From contig CM055272.1 in NCBI GenBank assembly GCA_029237695.1, positions 12,822,042 to 12,886,041 on the forward strand: a stretch of 64,000 bases of DNA, read 5' to 3'. The notes below the pieces were generated by a model. The model searched no databases, was not told where the DNA came from, and saw only the letters and a list, made by a program, of their open reading frames with translations. A program made the position numbers and the translations under genes. This DNA is from Conchocele bisecta (taxonomy: Eukaryota > Mollusca > Bivalvia > Lucinida > Thyasiridae). How positions within the stretch are numbered: position 1 is the stretch's first letter; the number at the start of each line of letters is the position of its first letter. This document shows positions 44,813-55,920 of this stretch, piece after piece.

Positions 44813-45544
44813 GGAATATAACACTTTTCTCCAGTCATGTGAGTCATAAGAAGACGAGATTGGTTTCCAAATATTGATTTTTAAGTCACTGAACATACTG
44901 AATCAGATTTTTACTATTGCAATTTTCACATGTCATGCCCATTATCATGACGAAATTCCAAGATGGCCACCAAAATCACCAAAAGATGTCTGTAATCTTT
45001 GTAAATTCGCATAGTTCTGTAAGGAAAATAGCAACAACTGATTTTAAATACACATTTCAAGCTTTTTATATAGTTTCGTGGTCCTATCATGCGTCTACTG
45101 TCTGTTCCAAGAGGATTGGTCAGTCGAGGATTCACTGGATGGGTACAGGGAGTCCTGACCCAGCCCTGTTCTTGGTAATTTTATCCACAATGTCCGAATA
45201 GTTGAATGAATTTGACGGCTGTAAATATCGCCCTGTTACCTTTATAATACGATGTGTTCATTTTGAATTGGCAGTTAAGACTCCGACAAACTGTACATCA
45301 AATACACCATCCCATTTCGGGCGGTGCCACAGAATATAAGCGAGGGAAGTTCCGCAACAACAACAACAACAAACAACAACAACAAAGTTTTGTTTCTACA
45401 AGAATTTTAAAAAATACAACAAATATGTTGTAAGGTAAAAACTGTAAATACTTAATGATACATGTATATGGATAGTGTCGAAATCATTTAATTTTACCCA
45501 ACGCCTTTGTAGTTATGTTAGGTGGTCTGCACACATAAATGGCC
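44813..45544. other. Non-coding left part of element C
   Basis: Contains a second CCAAGATGGCCACCAAAATC at 44,958, 165 bp from the one in the terminal repeat, and a CAA microsatellite at 45,356-45,384. The N-terminal half of the gene expected here is absent. Confidence 0.5.
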
Positions 45545-47875
45545 CTCTGGAATACACTGGGAGATGTATTGGATAGTTCCGGCTGAACAACGGCACTCAC
45601 AGATGCAGCAGTAGCATCCTCTGGCACAGCTAATTCATATCTCAAGGCAGCATGCTCGAACCAGGCATGCCCACCAAGTCACACTCTTGACCCTGCATAA
45701 TCTCCAGAAGGAGGCTTTAGTGCAGAGCGACGGACCCAACGAGTCTGTCATGGCTTGGAGAAACGACATGCTGAAGAAGAGTTCGACTTTCATGTACTGG
45801 GACTTGATCATGAGATATGAAACCCTAATTCTCATCTTCATCAGGGCTCACAGAGAATAATTTACCTCTCTATGTGGACGTCTTGGAGGTACTCACACCA
45901 GTTCTTTGCCTTGGATCATGTGAATTACTCACGGTGGGTGTCTGTCCACATCAGGGATATGAAGTCCTTGCCCGACACTATCAAGTATGAGTTTGAAAAG
46001 TGTTCTCATTGGGTCCTTTCCAAGACCACCAACAAGTTATCTACGATCCAATTTGACCAGGCTCATGAGCAGGAGAACAAGATTGTGAAAGGTTCGGACG
46101 GTACTGTTGGGCTTACAGAAAACGCCTTTCGACGGTGGATGCTCCCGAGGCGAGAGATGGCCAGATTGCTGAATCAGTTTGAGGAAGAATACCTTCCTGA
46201 TGATGACACAGAAATCCACCAAGAACTTTCAGCACCACGAGCAGGGTCTCTCGACACAGAAGACCTTCCAGCTACAGGTTACCAGCCTCTCCGAAACCAT
46301 CAGAAGAATGGGAAACCCATTCTTGGATGATTTCCCTGATCTAGTAACTCTCGATAATTGCAACTGTACAGACAAAGCAGTGTTAACCACAGTGCGCACC
46401 ATGGAAGATATAGGCAAGAACCAGTACCAGGAATTCGTCAAGAATGTACGCAGCCACTTTATCCATGACCCAATCAAGAGGAATTCTCTGGCACTCAACA
46501 CAAGGCAACATCTAAGCAGAGGAAGAAGATCAAAGTGCTTCAGAACAATGTGGCACTCTTTGGCCAGCTATACATATCCATGCAGAATCGTGAAGGTGAC
46601 TTGGCCGAGTTATTTGCACATGGGATACAGTCCTTCCCTCCTTCCCTCTCAAACTTTGGCAAGCTTCATCTTCCAGACACGAAGTCTGACTTGCTGCAAT
46701 GTATTAAGCAGCTCGGGCAACCAGTGCTGTCATCGTCCACTGCTTGCCCACTACCAGCGTCAGCTCCTTCCACGAGTATGCAGACAGGGTTTTCATACCA
46801 TACCTAGAGAAGCATCTACAGGCTGCCGCAAGGTTGGATGTTGTGTGGGACACACACCTGCCGGACAGTTTAAAGGAATCTACCCGGGAAGAAAGAGGCA
46901 AGGGCGTGCGCAGGAAAGTGTCTGGCGATACAAAACTTCCAGGCAATTTGGTGGACTTCCTCCGTGACCCAGACAACAAGAGGGAGCTGTTTTCCTTTTT
47001 GACTTCCAAGGTTGAAAAGTTCAACTGACCACCAGCCAAAGCTGTATATGTCACATCAGGGCAATCTATGACATATATTGGAACCAGCATCCCCATGCAA
47101 AGCTGCATTCATGAGCAGGCGGACACCAGGATCGTGGTTCATGTACTGCATGCACTGGAGCATGGAGAAAATACTATTCAAGTGCGTACAGTGTATACAG
47201 ATGTTGTAGTCATCCTTGCAGGCACATTCCATGATCTCATTGCGACTCAACCCTTGGCCGACATCTGGGTGGCATTTGGCATGGGCAAGAGTTATAGGTT
47301 TTACCACAACAACTTTATCTGTGCGAGCCTGGGGGTGCCACAATCACGAGCATTGCCTGTGTTCCACGCATTTTCAGGTAGTGACACAGCATCTGCCTTC
47401 AATGGCAAGGGCAAGTAGTCTGCTTGGCAGGCCTGCCAAGTCACCCCTTCCAGCGACTGGATCCCGACGACGACCCTTTCCAGAAGCTCGAGAGACTGAC
47501 TGTTATCATGTATGACAAAACAAGTCCTTTGAGCTCTGTCAACGAGACACGAAGGGAACTCTTCTGCCAGAAGAATCGAGCAATGGAGAAACTGCCACCC
47601 ACCAACGATGCGCTACTCCAGCATGTCCGACGCGCAGTGTATCAAGCAGGAATATGGACGACAAGCACACAAACACAGCTAGTGGTTCCTTCTCCACAGG
47701 ATATTGCCTGGACCAAGGTATCAGAGTCGTAGCTACCAGTTTGGGTGACAATTCCAGGTTTCCAAATCGTGCTCCCGCAAAGGGACTGCTCAAACTGCAA
47801 ATGTGTCGAAGCAAAACTGGACTGCTCACCACTTTGCAAGTGCAAATGTACTCCATAGAACATTGTAAACTGTGT
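45545..47875 (+). pseudogene. Element C gene: partial core, PIN-type nuclease, CXC end
   Basis: The remains start in the middle of the core: GDVLDSSG, a TGA where Trp is expected, TTALTDAAVASSGTANSYL, then LIMRYETLILIFIRAHRE, VNYSRWVSVHIRDMKSLPD, TIQFDQAHEQENKIVKGS and GLTENAFRRWMLPRREMARL (45,872-46,330). A nuclease-like part follows: RLDVVWDTHLPDSLKESTRE with RGKGVRRKV (46,744-47,028), HEQADTRIVVHVLHALEHGE, VYTDVVVILAG and FHAFSGSDTASAFNGKGK (47,068-47,418). The GCD of A and B is GSD here, and the DTD box is YTD. The end reads CSNCKCVEAKLDCSPLCKCK (about 47,789-47,860), a CXC-like cluster. Frames shift at least six times, and the N-terminal modules are gone. Confidence 0.8.
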
Positions 47876-48471
47876 GTTCCTGCAAGAGACATCACATAAT
47901 AATGTCACATATAATAATGTAAGAACTATGGCTGTTGTTATAAACACATTGCATTCCAACTCAACACCATGCAATGGTCTAGCCGGGGTGGTATACAATA
48001 TTAAGGTGCAAGTAGAACTACCCAGATACCTATTAATAAAGCATTACAGCAGTTACTTGCTTGAAAAATGAGTTTTGTCTGTACCATTTAAATTACTGTA
48101 GATGTTCTAATAAGTGACTGCCTTGGACATCTTTAATGTCATCTTCAAAATTGTGTCTGTAAGACACAGCAATGCCCCCATTGGTCAAATCAAGGTCACA
48201 TGCTACATATTAGTTGTGTAGCACACCACTAGGCAAGTATGTTGTGCAAGTTTGGTGGCTGTGGGTGTTGCAGTCGCTGAAAATACTTTTCAAACAAGGT
48301 GAACCAAACGTGTGACGGACGGACGGACACACACACGGACGCACGCAAGCACAGACAGACAGGTACAAAACATACTGCCCCACTGACATTCCGTCATGGG
48401 GGCATAAGTACATTGAGCGCACAGTCGGTGGATATTCGGCGCAAAAAAAACATTATTATTATGATTATTAT
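47876..48471. other. Non-coding right part of element C
   Basis: A repeat with ATGCCCCCATTGG (48,171) and its inverse CATGGGGGCAT (48,395), including GGAC/CACA-rich sequence at 48,313-48,362. Short inverted ends suggest another small inserted element. No gene. Confidence 0.5.
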
Positions 48472-48626
48472 TATATATGGCGGCCATCTTGGATTTTGGT
48501 GTTTTACATTAAAATCTCTGGAGGGCTCCTAGGCTAACATTAATTAATAGGCTCTAAGAGAGTCTTATGCCAAATGTGGTGCTTTTATCAGTCAGGTAAC
48601 GGTAATTTCACTATGCCACCTAACTA
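48472..48626 (-). repeat. Right terminal inverted repeat of element C
   Basis: Inverse of 44,650-44,812, ending CCACCTAACTA at 48,626. Confidence 0.83.
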
Positions 48627-48834
48627 CAAGAAGCACCCATCAACAATGCGTAACTTGTTGCATCAATTGTTTAATAAACACACTTAATCGTATGTGGCAG
48701 GAAGTTATTCATACATTTCCATGAAGTTCAAATACAACATGTCCCTAATATACAAAATAACTGCATTCTGTCTGCTTCACAATGTATATATTTATAATTT
48801 TGCTAAATATGCGATTTTTGAAATTTATAGAAAG

Positions 48835-49370
48835 TTATCGGTTGACATATTTCAAACTGAAGTAAAATATTCATCCATGGAGATTTCGAGAGTAGATAAA
48901 CAGCATAATACTCATGATAGAGTGTAGTTATTTTACAGCAGTTATGCAGATGATTTATTATATATAGACCATTCATTTTGGACTTTAAAATTGATTACAA
49001 TATCATCAGAATGTAAATTTATGACAACATATTATCTTTTGGCGGCCATCTTGGATTTATGAGAAATAATATATTATCAAATGACATTTTAATGCGAGGC
49101 TAATGACTTTATGTGTCCAGATACACGAATCTTGAAACTTGACTTGAAAATTATTAAAGGAGGTCATTTGAGAGCATATTTATGGAAACCGGTAAATATT
49201 TGGCGGCCATCTTGAATTATTTATTTTTCTGACCTTTAGAGGTCAAAATCCGCGTGGCATCCCCAGGTTCCTTTGTCAGCATGGGATACTGAATATATTC
49301 CACTAGAGTGCCTGTCATTAACATTCCGTCCTACCTGCATCGATTTTTTATTTTTTTCCCCACCTGTCTA
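48835..49370 (-). repeat. Right terminal inverted repeat of element B
   Basis: Inverse of 26,344-26,870. Contains GGCGGCCATCTTGGAT at 49,041 and GGCGGCCATCTTGAAT at 49,202, and ends CCCCACCTGTCTA followed by TAT. Confidence 0.87.
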
Positions 49371-49538
49371 TATCGCCTAATGAAAATAGATTTCCAGCTT
49401 AGACACTAGTTACATTATTTAATCTATATGAACTCAATTTGTACAAAATCTAACTTTGTTTTCCAGTATTATGGACATTTATTTCACCAAACCCGTGTAA
49501 TTGTGTTACACTTCTGCAAGTAAAGTATACTTTTCTTC

Positions 49539-50080
49539 AACGGACCGTGGAAATAATATTTAGGGATTCTTCTTCATTTTAGTAGCATCAAATTTAAATA
49601 TACCGGAACATGTCAATGAGTGCGCCTGTCCTCCAGTACTGCACTCAATGCACAGAACGCATTTTAATACATATTGAAATGTTTATCTCTGTTATCTAGT
49701 AATGCATACAAATTGACGAACGCTGGGCACTTTTTTACATCATGCCAGATTCTTATCATCACAAATCCAAGGAGACATTGTCTCCCGATATGTATATATA
49801 TTATTTACATTAAAAAAATTCAAATACTAACTTTCACAGACGAATTTAAAAGGGCACTGAAACTCGTACCGCAGTCTAAAATACCGTTGTTTTCTGTCTC
49901 ATCAACAAAATGGCAGCCGCCGTGTTAACACGCCGAGAATTATCAAGAATAATATATGACATGTTAGGAGATACGTAAACGTTTCAGTCAATGTTATAGT
50001 TCTGTTCAGCTAAGTTGTTAATGCTATTTATTTTACATTTCTTTCCTTAAGGACACGAGAACCGGTATCTCCCCGGTATG
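49539..50080 (+). repeat. Interspersed repeat R, copy 2
   Basis: Same-orientation copy of 23,575-24,112. It ends in CCGGTATCTCCCCGGT, after which the 148-bp tandem units begin. Confidence 0.75.
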
Positions 50081-50347
50081 TTGCGTGATAATGGGATTAT
50101 TGCAATTTTAACATGTGTCGCTACTGATCAGCTAGCACCATGCTTACTGTCTGTACCACGTTTTTCTGCCGACAAACGTTTGGCCATTTGTTTCCTTAAT
50201 GACACGAGAACTGGTATCTCCCCGGTATGGTCATGTTACGTCATAAGGGGATTATTGCAGTTTTTAACACGTGTCGCTACTGATCAGCTAGCACCATGCT
50301 TACTGGCTGTACCACGTTTTTCTGCCGACAAACGTTTGGCTATCAAG
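50041..50347 (+). repeat. Two ~148-bp tandem units
   Basis: Units start TTTCCTTAA(G/T)GACACGAGAA at about 50,042 and 50,190. Both contain GGTATCTCCCCGGTATG, GTCGCTACTGATCAGCTAGC and CGACAAACGTTTGGC. They read open as a repeated peptide in one frame (50,078-50,563), but nothing supports a gene. Confidence 0.85.
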
Positions 50348-51316
50348 GTGCATGATCACGTGTTTACAATTATAACAATTAATGACTTCCAGAAGCACCT
50401 CCGATTCAAAGTACGTATTATTTTATATTGTCCTTATTATGTAACGACAATTAAGCTGCATTTGGTGGTTTCGGTACTTCGGCCCAAACTTCTATCGTTC
50501 TTGCGAAGAATCGATTTCCGTGTTTACCGACACAGAAATCGAGTCTTCACAAAAACGACATAAGTAAGTGACAAAGTCCACGAAACCACCAACTGCAGCT
50601 AATGACGACGCGTTTGCTGCGCCATCTTTCATCAAAATCAGTTGCATATTAAGGCATAGGAGTAGGAGCGTTTTGATTATTGGGGGGGGGGGGCAAGCTA
50701 TTTGAACACAAATCATGCAGTGTCAACTTATAAACATATAACACACATTATAAATCATATTATACAACCCACCAATACAAGGCGCACGCTCTACCACTGA
50801 GCCATACGCTGTGGTAATACATTTGTAGTTATATTCCTTCAATGAACAGCTTGGTCTGATATTTGAATAAGTTGCGGACATATGGACGGTGCAAACAAGG
50901 TGTAGATGCAGTGCGATGGACGAAACGGACAGGACGGACGGACAAGGTTAATCATATACGCCCCTTTCACTCACATGGTCGGACATAACAAACCCATCCT
51001 GTTCATTGTCCAGGATAATCCCTGGTGCATTAAAGAATTTGACGCTGGCAAACAATGTTTACTTGTAAGCAAGTTTATAATATGGAATAACAGTACAACT
51101 GTATGATGGACACGAGATGGACGGACAAGCTGACTCCAGTTTATATGTACTACACTCCGCACCATAGCCGACAAAAGCAAACAAGATTACACAAGACCCC
51201 TTCACCATAAGTAAGTGTAGCGCCTTAAACTAAACCACGTATATTTTATTTTCTAAGTTAGACTAGTCTATGTCACTTTAAAATCCAATTCCATGTGCCG
51301 ACAACACTGACTACGG
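50348..51316. other. Spacer without recognised gene
   Basis: Includes a G-run at 50,682-50,695, GGACGGAC-type repeats near 50,927-50,942, and on the minus strand at 50,790-50,812 a TGGCTCAGTGGTAGAGCG that resembles a tRNA A box without a matching B box. Confidence 0.4.
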
Positions 51317-52560
51317 TTACAGATGACTGCCAAAGAATGCTATTCTTTCTACATTTCTGGTGACAAATTCTGATGCCAGTGCATTCATATTTAGCCTGTC
51401 CGTCTCCTCTTTATGACAATGGAGAATCATTATATTGTTCAGGCGTGGCTGAGACATCGTACTTCTCAAATATGTTTTCAAGCGCCTGAGGCAAGAAAAC
51501 GACCGTTCTGCCGTTGCAGTTGTGACGGGAATCGTGAGATATATCTGCATTAACTTGGTTACTGATGATAACAGTTTCTTTGTGACAGGTTCCTTGTTCA
51601 TTACATCACAGACTGTCCGGATACTTGTTACTGTCTTTATGTTCAAGTCACTGATTTTAACTATGTTATTTAATAGCGGCAGTTGTATTTTGAGTGTGTC
51701 AAACTCTACATCTTTACTATACATGTCTTGTAGTGTTGGCGACACCGTGACAGGCTCACCATTTGCCGCATCTATGATAAGTTGTTCAATGCCAACAACA
51801 ACATTTACATTGTCACCAGAAAACCTATGATCCATGTGGCCTTTGACAGAATCAATTGATTCGTAGAACTGATGTCTGTAATAGTCTCTCGGAGTAGCAT
51901 AGGTAGAATCAAATCGTTTTGGCACTCGCCTAATCCTAGGTAGGCATGGCGGATCCGTAATCTCGTTTGCTTCAAGACGTTCATACAATATATTAAATGA
52001 TTTCTCATTCCTATTCTGTTCACAGAATCATCCAACCATAGCAGCTCCTTTCACTGCATCCATCACACATGCATCCTTACGTTGTAGCGATATTGACAAT
52101 TGTTCTGTGGCCGAGAATAGCATGCGTGATACATGCAGTGCAAAGAAGACCCCAAACTTCTGCATCAGTGCAGCGACACCACCTGCACGACGCGAGTAGT
52201 CATCATTCCCAGTTTTGTTTATGTGGTCCATAGTTTATATAAGGACTTCGTAATTATCAATCACACTCGCGATGGCGGCTGTTCGGACAGTCCACCTAGT
52301 GGGACATAGGGGTTTTATTCCCACGGACGTTCCTGCTTCCAACTGAAATCCTTCAAACATGACCTGACGTTTTGGCGAATACTTCAATAACGACACAATT
52401 TCCTTTACCAAATCAATAGCATCCCGAATTATTTTGATTTCTTTTGATGCATCTTGTAGACTCAAGTTTAGACAATGCGGAAAGCAATGCATAGTTACTG
52501 CCGCTGGAACGTCTCGTCGTATCTGTGCAGAAACACCGTTGATTCGACCCATGAAATTTT
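51317..52560 (-). pseudogene. hAT-superfamily transposase relic
   Basis: Reading the minus strand from 52,560: INGVSAQIRRDVPAAVTMHC with HCLNLSL, then KYSPKRQ and PLCPTRWTVRTAAIASVI (52,235-52,552), further pieces at 52,028-52,231 and 51,805-52,035, and a clean 223-codon frame at 51,317-51,988. That frame ends in the hAT dimerisation region: YLTIPVTTATAERSFSCLRR then LKTYLRSTMSQPRLNNIM and LHCHKEETD. It resembles the ZMYM1-like hAT group. The zinc finger and the first catalytic Asp region are missing, and three frame breaks are present. Confidence 0.82.
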
Positions 52561-52616
52561 AACATCTAGATCGTCACAGATGCGATTGCCAGGCACTTAG
52601 ACCACCGGATACGGCA

Positions 52617-52910
52617 TTAAATATAATGCCCTGAAATCGCATATTTTTTCCAGCAACATTGGCGTAGAGTAAAAAAAAAATGTCGAGGGGAGGTTGGCAC
52701 ACCTGTACTTTTGTTATTTTTTGCAGCAACATCGGGGTTGGAAGTGAAATCGCATATTTTTTCCAGCAACATTGGCGCAGTGAAAAAAAACAACAAAGTC
52801 AACACCCCAGAAAAAAATGGCGAGGGGAGGTGGGCACAAATGTACTATTGTTATTTTTTCCAGCAACATTGGCATCGAGTGAAAATAACACTTAAGTCAA
52901 CACCCCAGAA
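52617..52910 (+). repeat. Short tandem/minisatellite block in hAT relic
   Basis: Repeated words ATTTTTTCCAGCAACATTGG (about 52,642, 52,752 and 52,853, with a variant at 52,716) and AATGGCGAGGGGAGGT (52,810; variant ATGTCGAGGGGAGGTT at 52,680) form roughly two units of about 125-135 bp. Confidence 0.75.
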
Positions 52911-53040
52911 TGCGCCGACAGATCGCCTCAACTTTTTACAGAAATCCAAACATACCGCAAAACGATCGAGTGTTAAAATTGTAAAAAAAAAAATCGGCAA
53001 AATCTGAGACTCTTTTTTCTTTCGAGGCGGCTGCCTCGTC

Positions 53041-53064
53041 TGCCTCATCCTGGCTACGGGCCTG
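53041..53064 (-). repeat. Candidate hAT terminal inverted repeat
   Basis: On the minus strand it reads CAGGCCCGTAGCCAGGATGA, typical of hAT ends that start CAGG. It lies upstream of the transposase relic, as expected for its 5' end. I did not find the partner end. Confidence 0.5.
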
Positions 53065-53195
53065 AACACTGTCACAACAGTTGAGCACTGACTTCTTGTA
53101 CCTCTATGTCAGAAAAGCGGACGTTAAACCCTATTCACTCACTCTTTATTAATTGATATGCACGATTTCGTGTGTGTGCCTGTGAGGACTGTGTG

Positions 53196-53256
53196 TGGGG
53201 CTGGGGGGTGGGGGGGGGGGGGGGGGGGGGGGGGTGGGGGTGGGGGGGGGGGGGTT
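53196..53256. repeat. Poly-G tract
   Basis: G-run with T interruptions, about 55 bases. Confidence 0.95.
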
Positions 53257-53797
53257 GTTGAAGGGTGTCAACACCTGTCGCATTATTGAAAATTATATCA
53301 GCAACACCCCAACCTCATAAACCCTATAAAATCATAATCGTTCTGCACGCATCTGTTTTTGTTTAATATGTCGACGTTAGGCACCCGTCGAAATTCGGTC
53401 GTCCTAGCTGTGATCAACATGCTTAGTCTAACATTAGATTGACTGATAATCATCCTTATCAAAGGTCATATTGTGTGAAAACACAGGCTAGGCAATTACT
53501 TACAACATGCTCATAGTGCTGATAGATTCTGGCAGACACAGAACAAATTTAAAAGGGATTCGTTCAGGATAACTTTTTTGTTGTTGTTGTTGTTGTGTTG
53601 TGTTCCGCACTTATTTTTCGGCTCGCAGCCCACACATAGCATAATTCCAGTAAAAGTAAAGGCTGGATCACTTACATGTGTTTGACTCCGCATGATAAAA
53701 ACTGGCAGATGATTAAATGGTGGATTTGTTTCTTGGAATTGTCTCGTAGCTAGGAACCCTCAAAATGTGTCATTATGTATCACATAATTCAAGTCAA
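53257..53797. other. Spacer without recognised gene
   Basis: Non-coding; a TTG trinucleotide run lies at 53,578-53,597. Confidence 0.4.
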
Positions 53798-53800
53798 TTA

Positions 53801-54020
53801 TTGGGGGGGCCAAAGCATACTCTGGCCCCCCCCCCCCCACCCCCCACTCTGAACATTGGGGGGGGGGGGGCAGGCTATGGGAGCATTCCGTACATCTAAC
53901 GCACAGAGCTTATATGCCGAGGCAAATGAGCCTTCACTCCACGACAGACGCACCAAATTATCTTTGCAATACGCCATTAAACTACATTCCAATCCGTCTA
54001 ATCCAGCTTATGACACAATT
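53801..54020 (+). mobile_element. Short LINE fragment N9 beside poly-C/poly-G tracts
   Basis: From about 53,879 the plus strand encodes GAFRTSNAQSLYAEANEPSL and RRTKLSLQYAIKLHSN, the post-RT region of the LINE family, in an intact frame of about 46 codons. It stops at about 54,019. Directly before it lie a C-run (53,826-53,847) and a G-run (53,858-53,870), similar to the tract before N8. Confidence 0.8.
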
Positions 54021-54260
54021 TCAATTGTTGTTACTACTTGAATTATTATCAATGAAATTAAAATTATTAATTTGACTGCATACAACTAGCGGATGCAACG
54101 CTATATATTATTCAATTTTATACATACATAACATAATTAAATTATTGATTTATTAAATCTGTTTCATCACTTTCTGTACAATCTGAGCCTTTCCACATCA
54201 TGTTATAAATTCAGTACACTGACCGATATAGAGTGACTCCCAATGTGACAAGGTCCGCTG

Positions 54261-54510
54261 ATATGTGGCTGTGACTGGATAAATGGGGCTTATGGGTGTT
54301 GTGACCAGTGTAGCTCCTGATCAAATAGTACCGTACTCATGTAGCCTGATAACGATTTACGTTGCTTCTTAGAAGCATGTCGGGTGTTTCATTGATGGAA
54401 TAGCGAACAGTGCAGATCCTGATCAGACTGTGCGGATGCATGCACAGTCTGATCTGGATCTACGCTGGACGCAACACCCATAAGCCCCATTTCTCCAATC
54501 ACAGCCATAT
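54261..54510. mobile_element. Palindromic MITE directly upstream of the lectin gene
   Basis: Ends are inverted: ATATGTGGCTGTGACTGG and, inverted, ATATGGCTGTGATTGG, both continuing AAATGGGGCTTATGGGTGTT. The core holds the GTGCAGATCCTGATCAGACT hairpin. Related copies are at 9,677 and 62,744-63,283. Confidence 0.82.
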
Positions 54511-54514
54511 ATAC
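54508..54514 (+). promoter_or_regulatory. Candidate TATA box of the lectin gene
   Basis: TATATAC lies 53-59 bp before the start codon, at the junction of the MITE end and flanking DNA. A start of transcription about 30 bp downstream would give a 5' UTR of roughly 25-30 nt. No experimental evidence. Confidence 0.35.
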
Positions 54515-54566
54515 GTCATACACGTAGACGTGAGATACGGTTGGATTTCTGGCCATCACATACACC

Positions 54567-54609
54567 ATGGCGGTGACACACACAGCCTTGCTCGGCCTAC
54601 TCTTTATAG
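54567..54609 (+). CDS. C-type lectin gene, exon 1 (signal peptide)
   Basis: ATG at 54,567 encodes MAVTHTALLGLLFI and one extra base, then the 5' splice site GTATGT at 54,610. The split codon (G + CC) is completed by exon 2 to Ala, giving a signal peptide ending AVQCA with a plausible cleavage before AGAAPTC. The exact phase fit and hydrophobic core support the exon. The product would be secreted. The first intron of 5,974 bp is filled with MITEs and satellites. Confidence 0.75.
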
Positions 54610-55726
54610 GTATGTAATCATTCATTTGTGTATCCCATCATGCAGCCATTGCCCCCACCCCATCCCACTGCACCACACCCCATCCCACCCTACCACACAC
54701 CACCCACCCAACCAATGAAATGGATACTAAACTACGATATGATGAAGTTAATTAAAGGTACATGCCCACTCAGTAGGCACATGTTCTTTATATCAGAGAC
54801 ATCATCTGAGACATTTCCTGGCAAAATAAACATTAATTTACCATTTCCCCACGTATTTATTGGCAGTACATGTATTATACATTTTATTTCCACACTGATA
54901 TCAGGGGCGATAACCGTGTTTCCTTAAAATTTTAACAGACATTACTATTTATACTCTGTCATTATTTTTTGATGTGCAATGATCATACTTTATAATCTGT
55001 CGAAAATACTATTTTTCAGATGACGCATTTAATTTGTATAAATAATTAAAAAAATAGAACTGGTGGAATAGCGACACAATTATACACTTATTTAAATTAT
55101 ATAACGAACAGTTTGTGCCACTGAGTGGGCATGTACCTTTAAGGAATACAACCACGGGCTATTGCGTTTTCTATGTCATGTAAAACACTTGGTCTGTGCC
55201 GTAACATGATCATGGGCATGTGCTAAAGTAAGCATCACAAAAATAATCAGAGTAGTGCATGCTTTAAACACGAAAAAGGTCAAGGGTAAATACACCTTTC
55301 GACATAAAAATGTGAAGGTAAAACATGTCAAGGTCATGTTAATGACGGCATGCGTGTGTTCCAATTGCTTACTTATATCCAAATATTCAAGCAATCCATC
55401 AAGTAACATTAAAGTTATACAATGATGAAGAAGCTTGTACAAACGTTTTGACATTTGTTGAAGTCGCGCCTTCTGCTAAAGCCGGCTCCACAATGAAGCA
55501 GGACTGAACGTTTCTCTGTGTTCCTACATGAGACAGGTCATGTGAAATTGTACCTTCGGACATCTGCGTAATTTCATTAAATACGCTCACAAAATGTACA
55601 ATAGTTTTAATAAATAGAATCAAAAGTTGACAGAGTACATGCGGAATATACTGATAAATTTTGTAAACGTATTTCATGAAAATATCATTTTCAGTAGTGA
55701 CTTTGAAATCCTTTAAAATTGCACAA

Positions 55727-55748
55727 TAATAATAATAATAATAATAAT
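55727..55748. repeat. AAT microsatellite
   Basis: Seven or more AAT units. Confidence 0.9.
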
Positions 55749-55920
55749 AGATGTTGTATTTTTTGTTTATTCTACAAAATCGTAATTTGTCGGAAAAAAA
55801 AACAATATAATATGTAAATAAATATTTCTTATTTCTCCAATAAAATATGCAAGTCGTGTTATCCTTTAAAACTATATAAAAATATAAAAAGCGAACAAGG
55901 ACTTTGCTGGTGACAAAATT

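Larger units (their letters stand above)
44650..48626 (+). mobile_element. Element C: 3,977-bp transposon nested in element B
   Basis: The ends are inverted repeats of about 160 bp (44,650-44,812 and 48,472-48,626), starting TAGTTAGGT and sharing ACCGTTACCTGACTGATAAA, TGTTAGCCTAGGAGCCCTCC and AAGATGGCCGCCAT. Three bases CAA are duplicated at the flanks. It carries an N-terminally deleted gene of the same family as A and B. It sits between the element B gene and the right end of B, so it inserted into B. Confidence 0.85.
26344..49370 (+). mobile_element. Element B: 23-kb DNA transposon with nested insertions
   Basis: Both ends start with TAGAC(C/A)GGTGGGG in inverted orientation and continue as inverted repeats of about 530 bp (26,344-26,870 and 48,835-49,370), close to 90% identical by eye over the outer half. 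TAT flanks both sides. Its own gene is at 39,236-43,921. Later insertions inside it are LINE N8 (27.8-32.9 kb), a TTAA MITE (33.0-33.3 kb), element D (34.0-38.8 kb, with a SINE inside) and element C (44,650-48,626). Without these the original element would be about 9 kb. Ends and 3-bp duplication match elements A and C. Confidence 0.87.

Noticed and set aside
23575..50080. Repeat R copies as long terminal repeats of a giant LTR element
   Set aside because: Identity is low, there is no primer-binding site or polypurine tract next to them, and the element B ends lie inside and explain the interval.
50078..50563. 161-codon open frame with an internal peptide repeat
   Set aside because: Covered by two 148-bp tandem units and lacking any recognisable domain; the repeat alone explains it.
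50785..50815. tRNA gene on the minus strand (TGGCTCAGTGGTAGAGCG)
   Set aside because: An A-box-like word only; no B box or cloverleaf could be completed.
51317..53064. Complete hAT element
   Set aside because: Only one CAGG-type end was found (53,064) and the transposase lacks its N-terminal part.
54628..54718. Pro/His-rich frame after lectin exon 1
   Set aside because: Low-complexity CCAC/CCCAT repeats inside an intron; the 5' splice site at 54,610 explains the end of exon 1.
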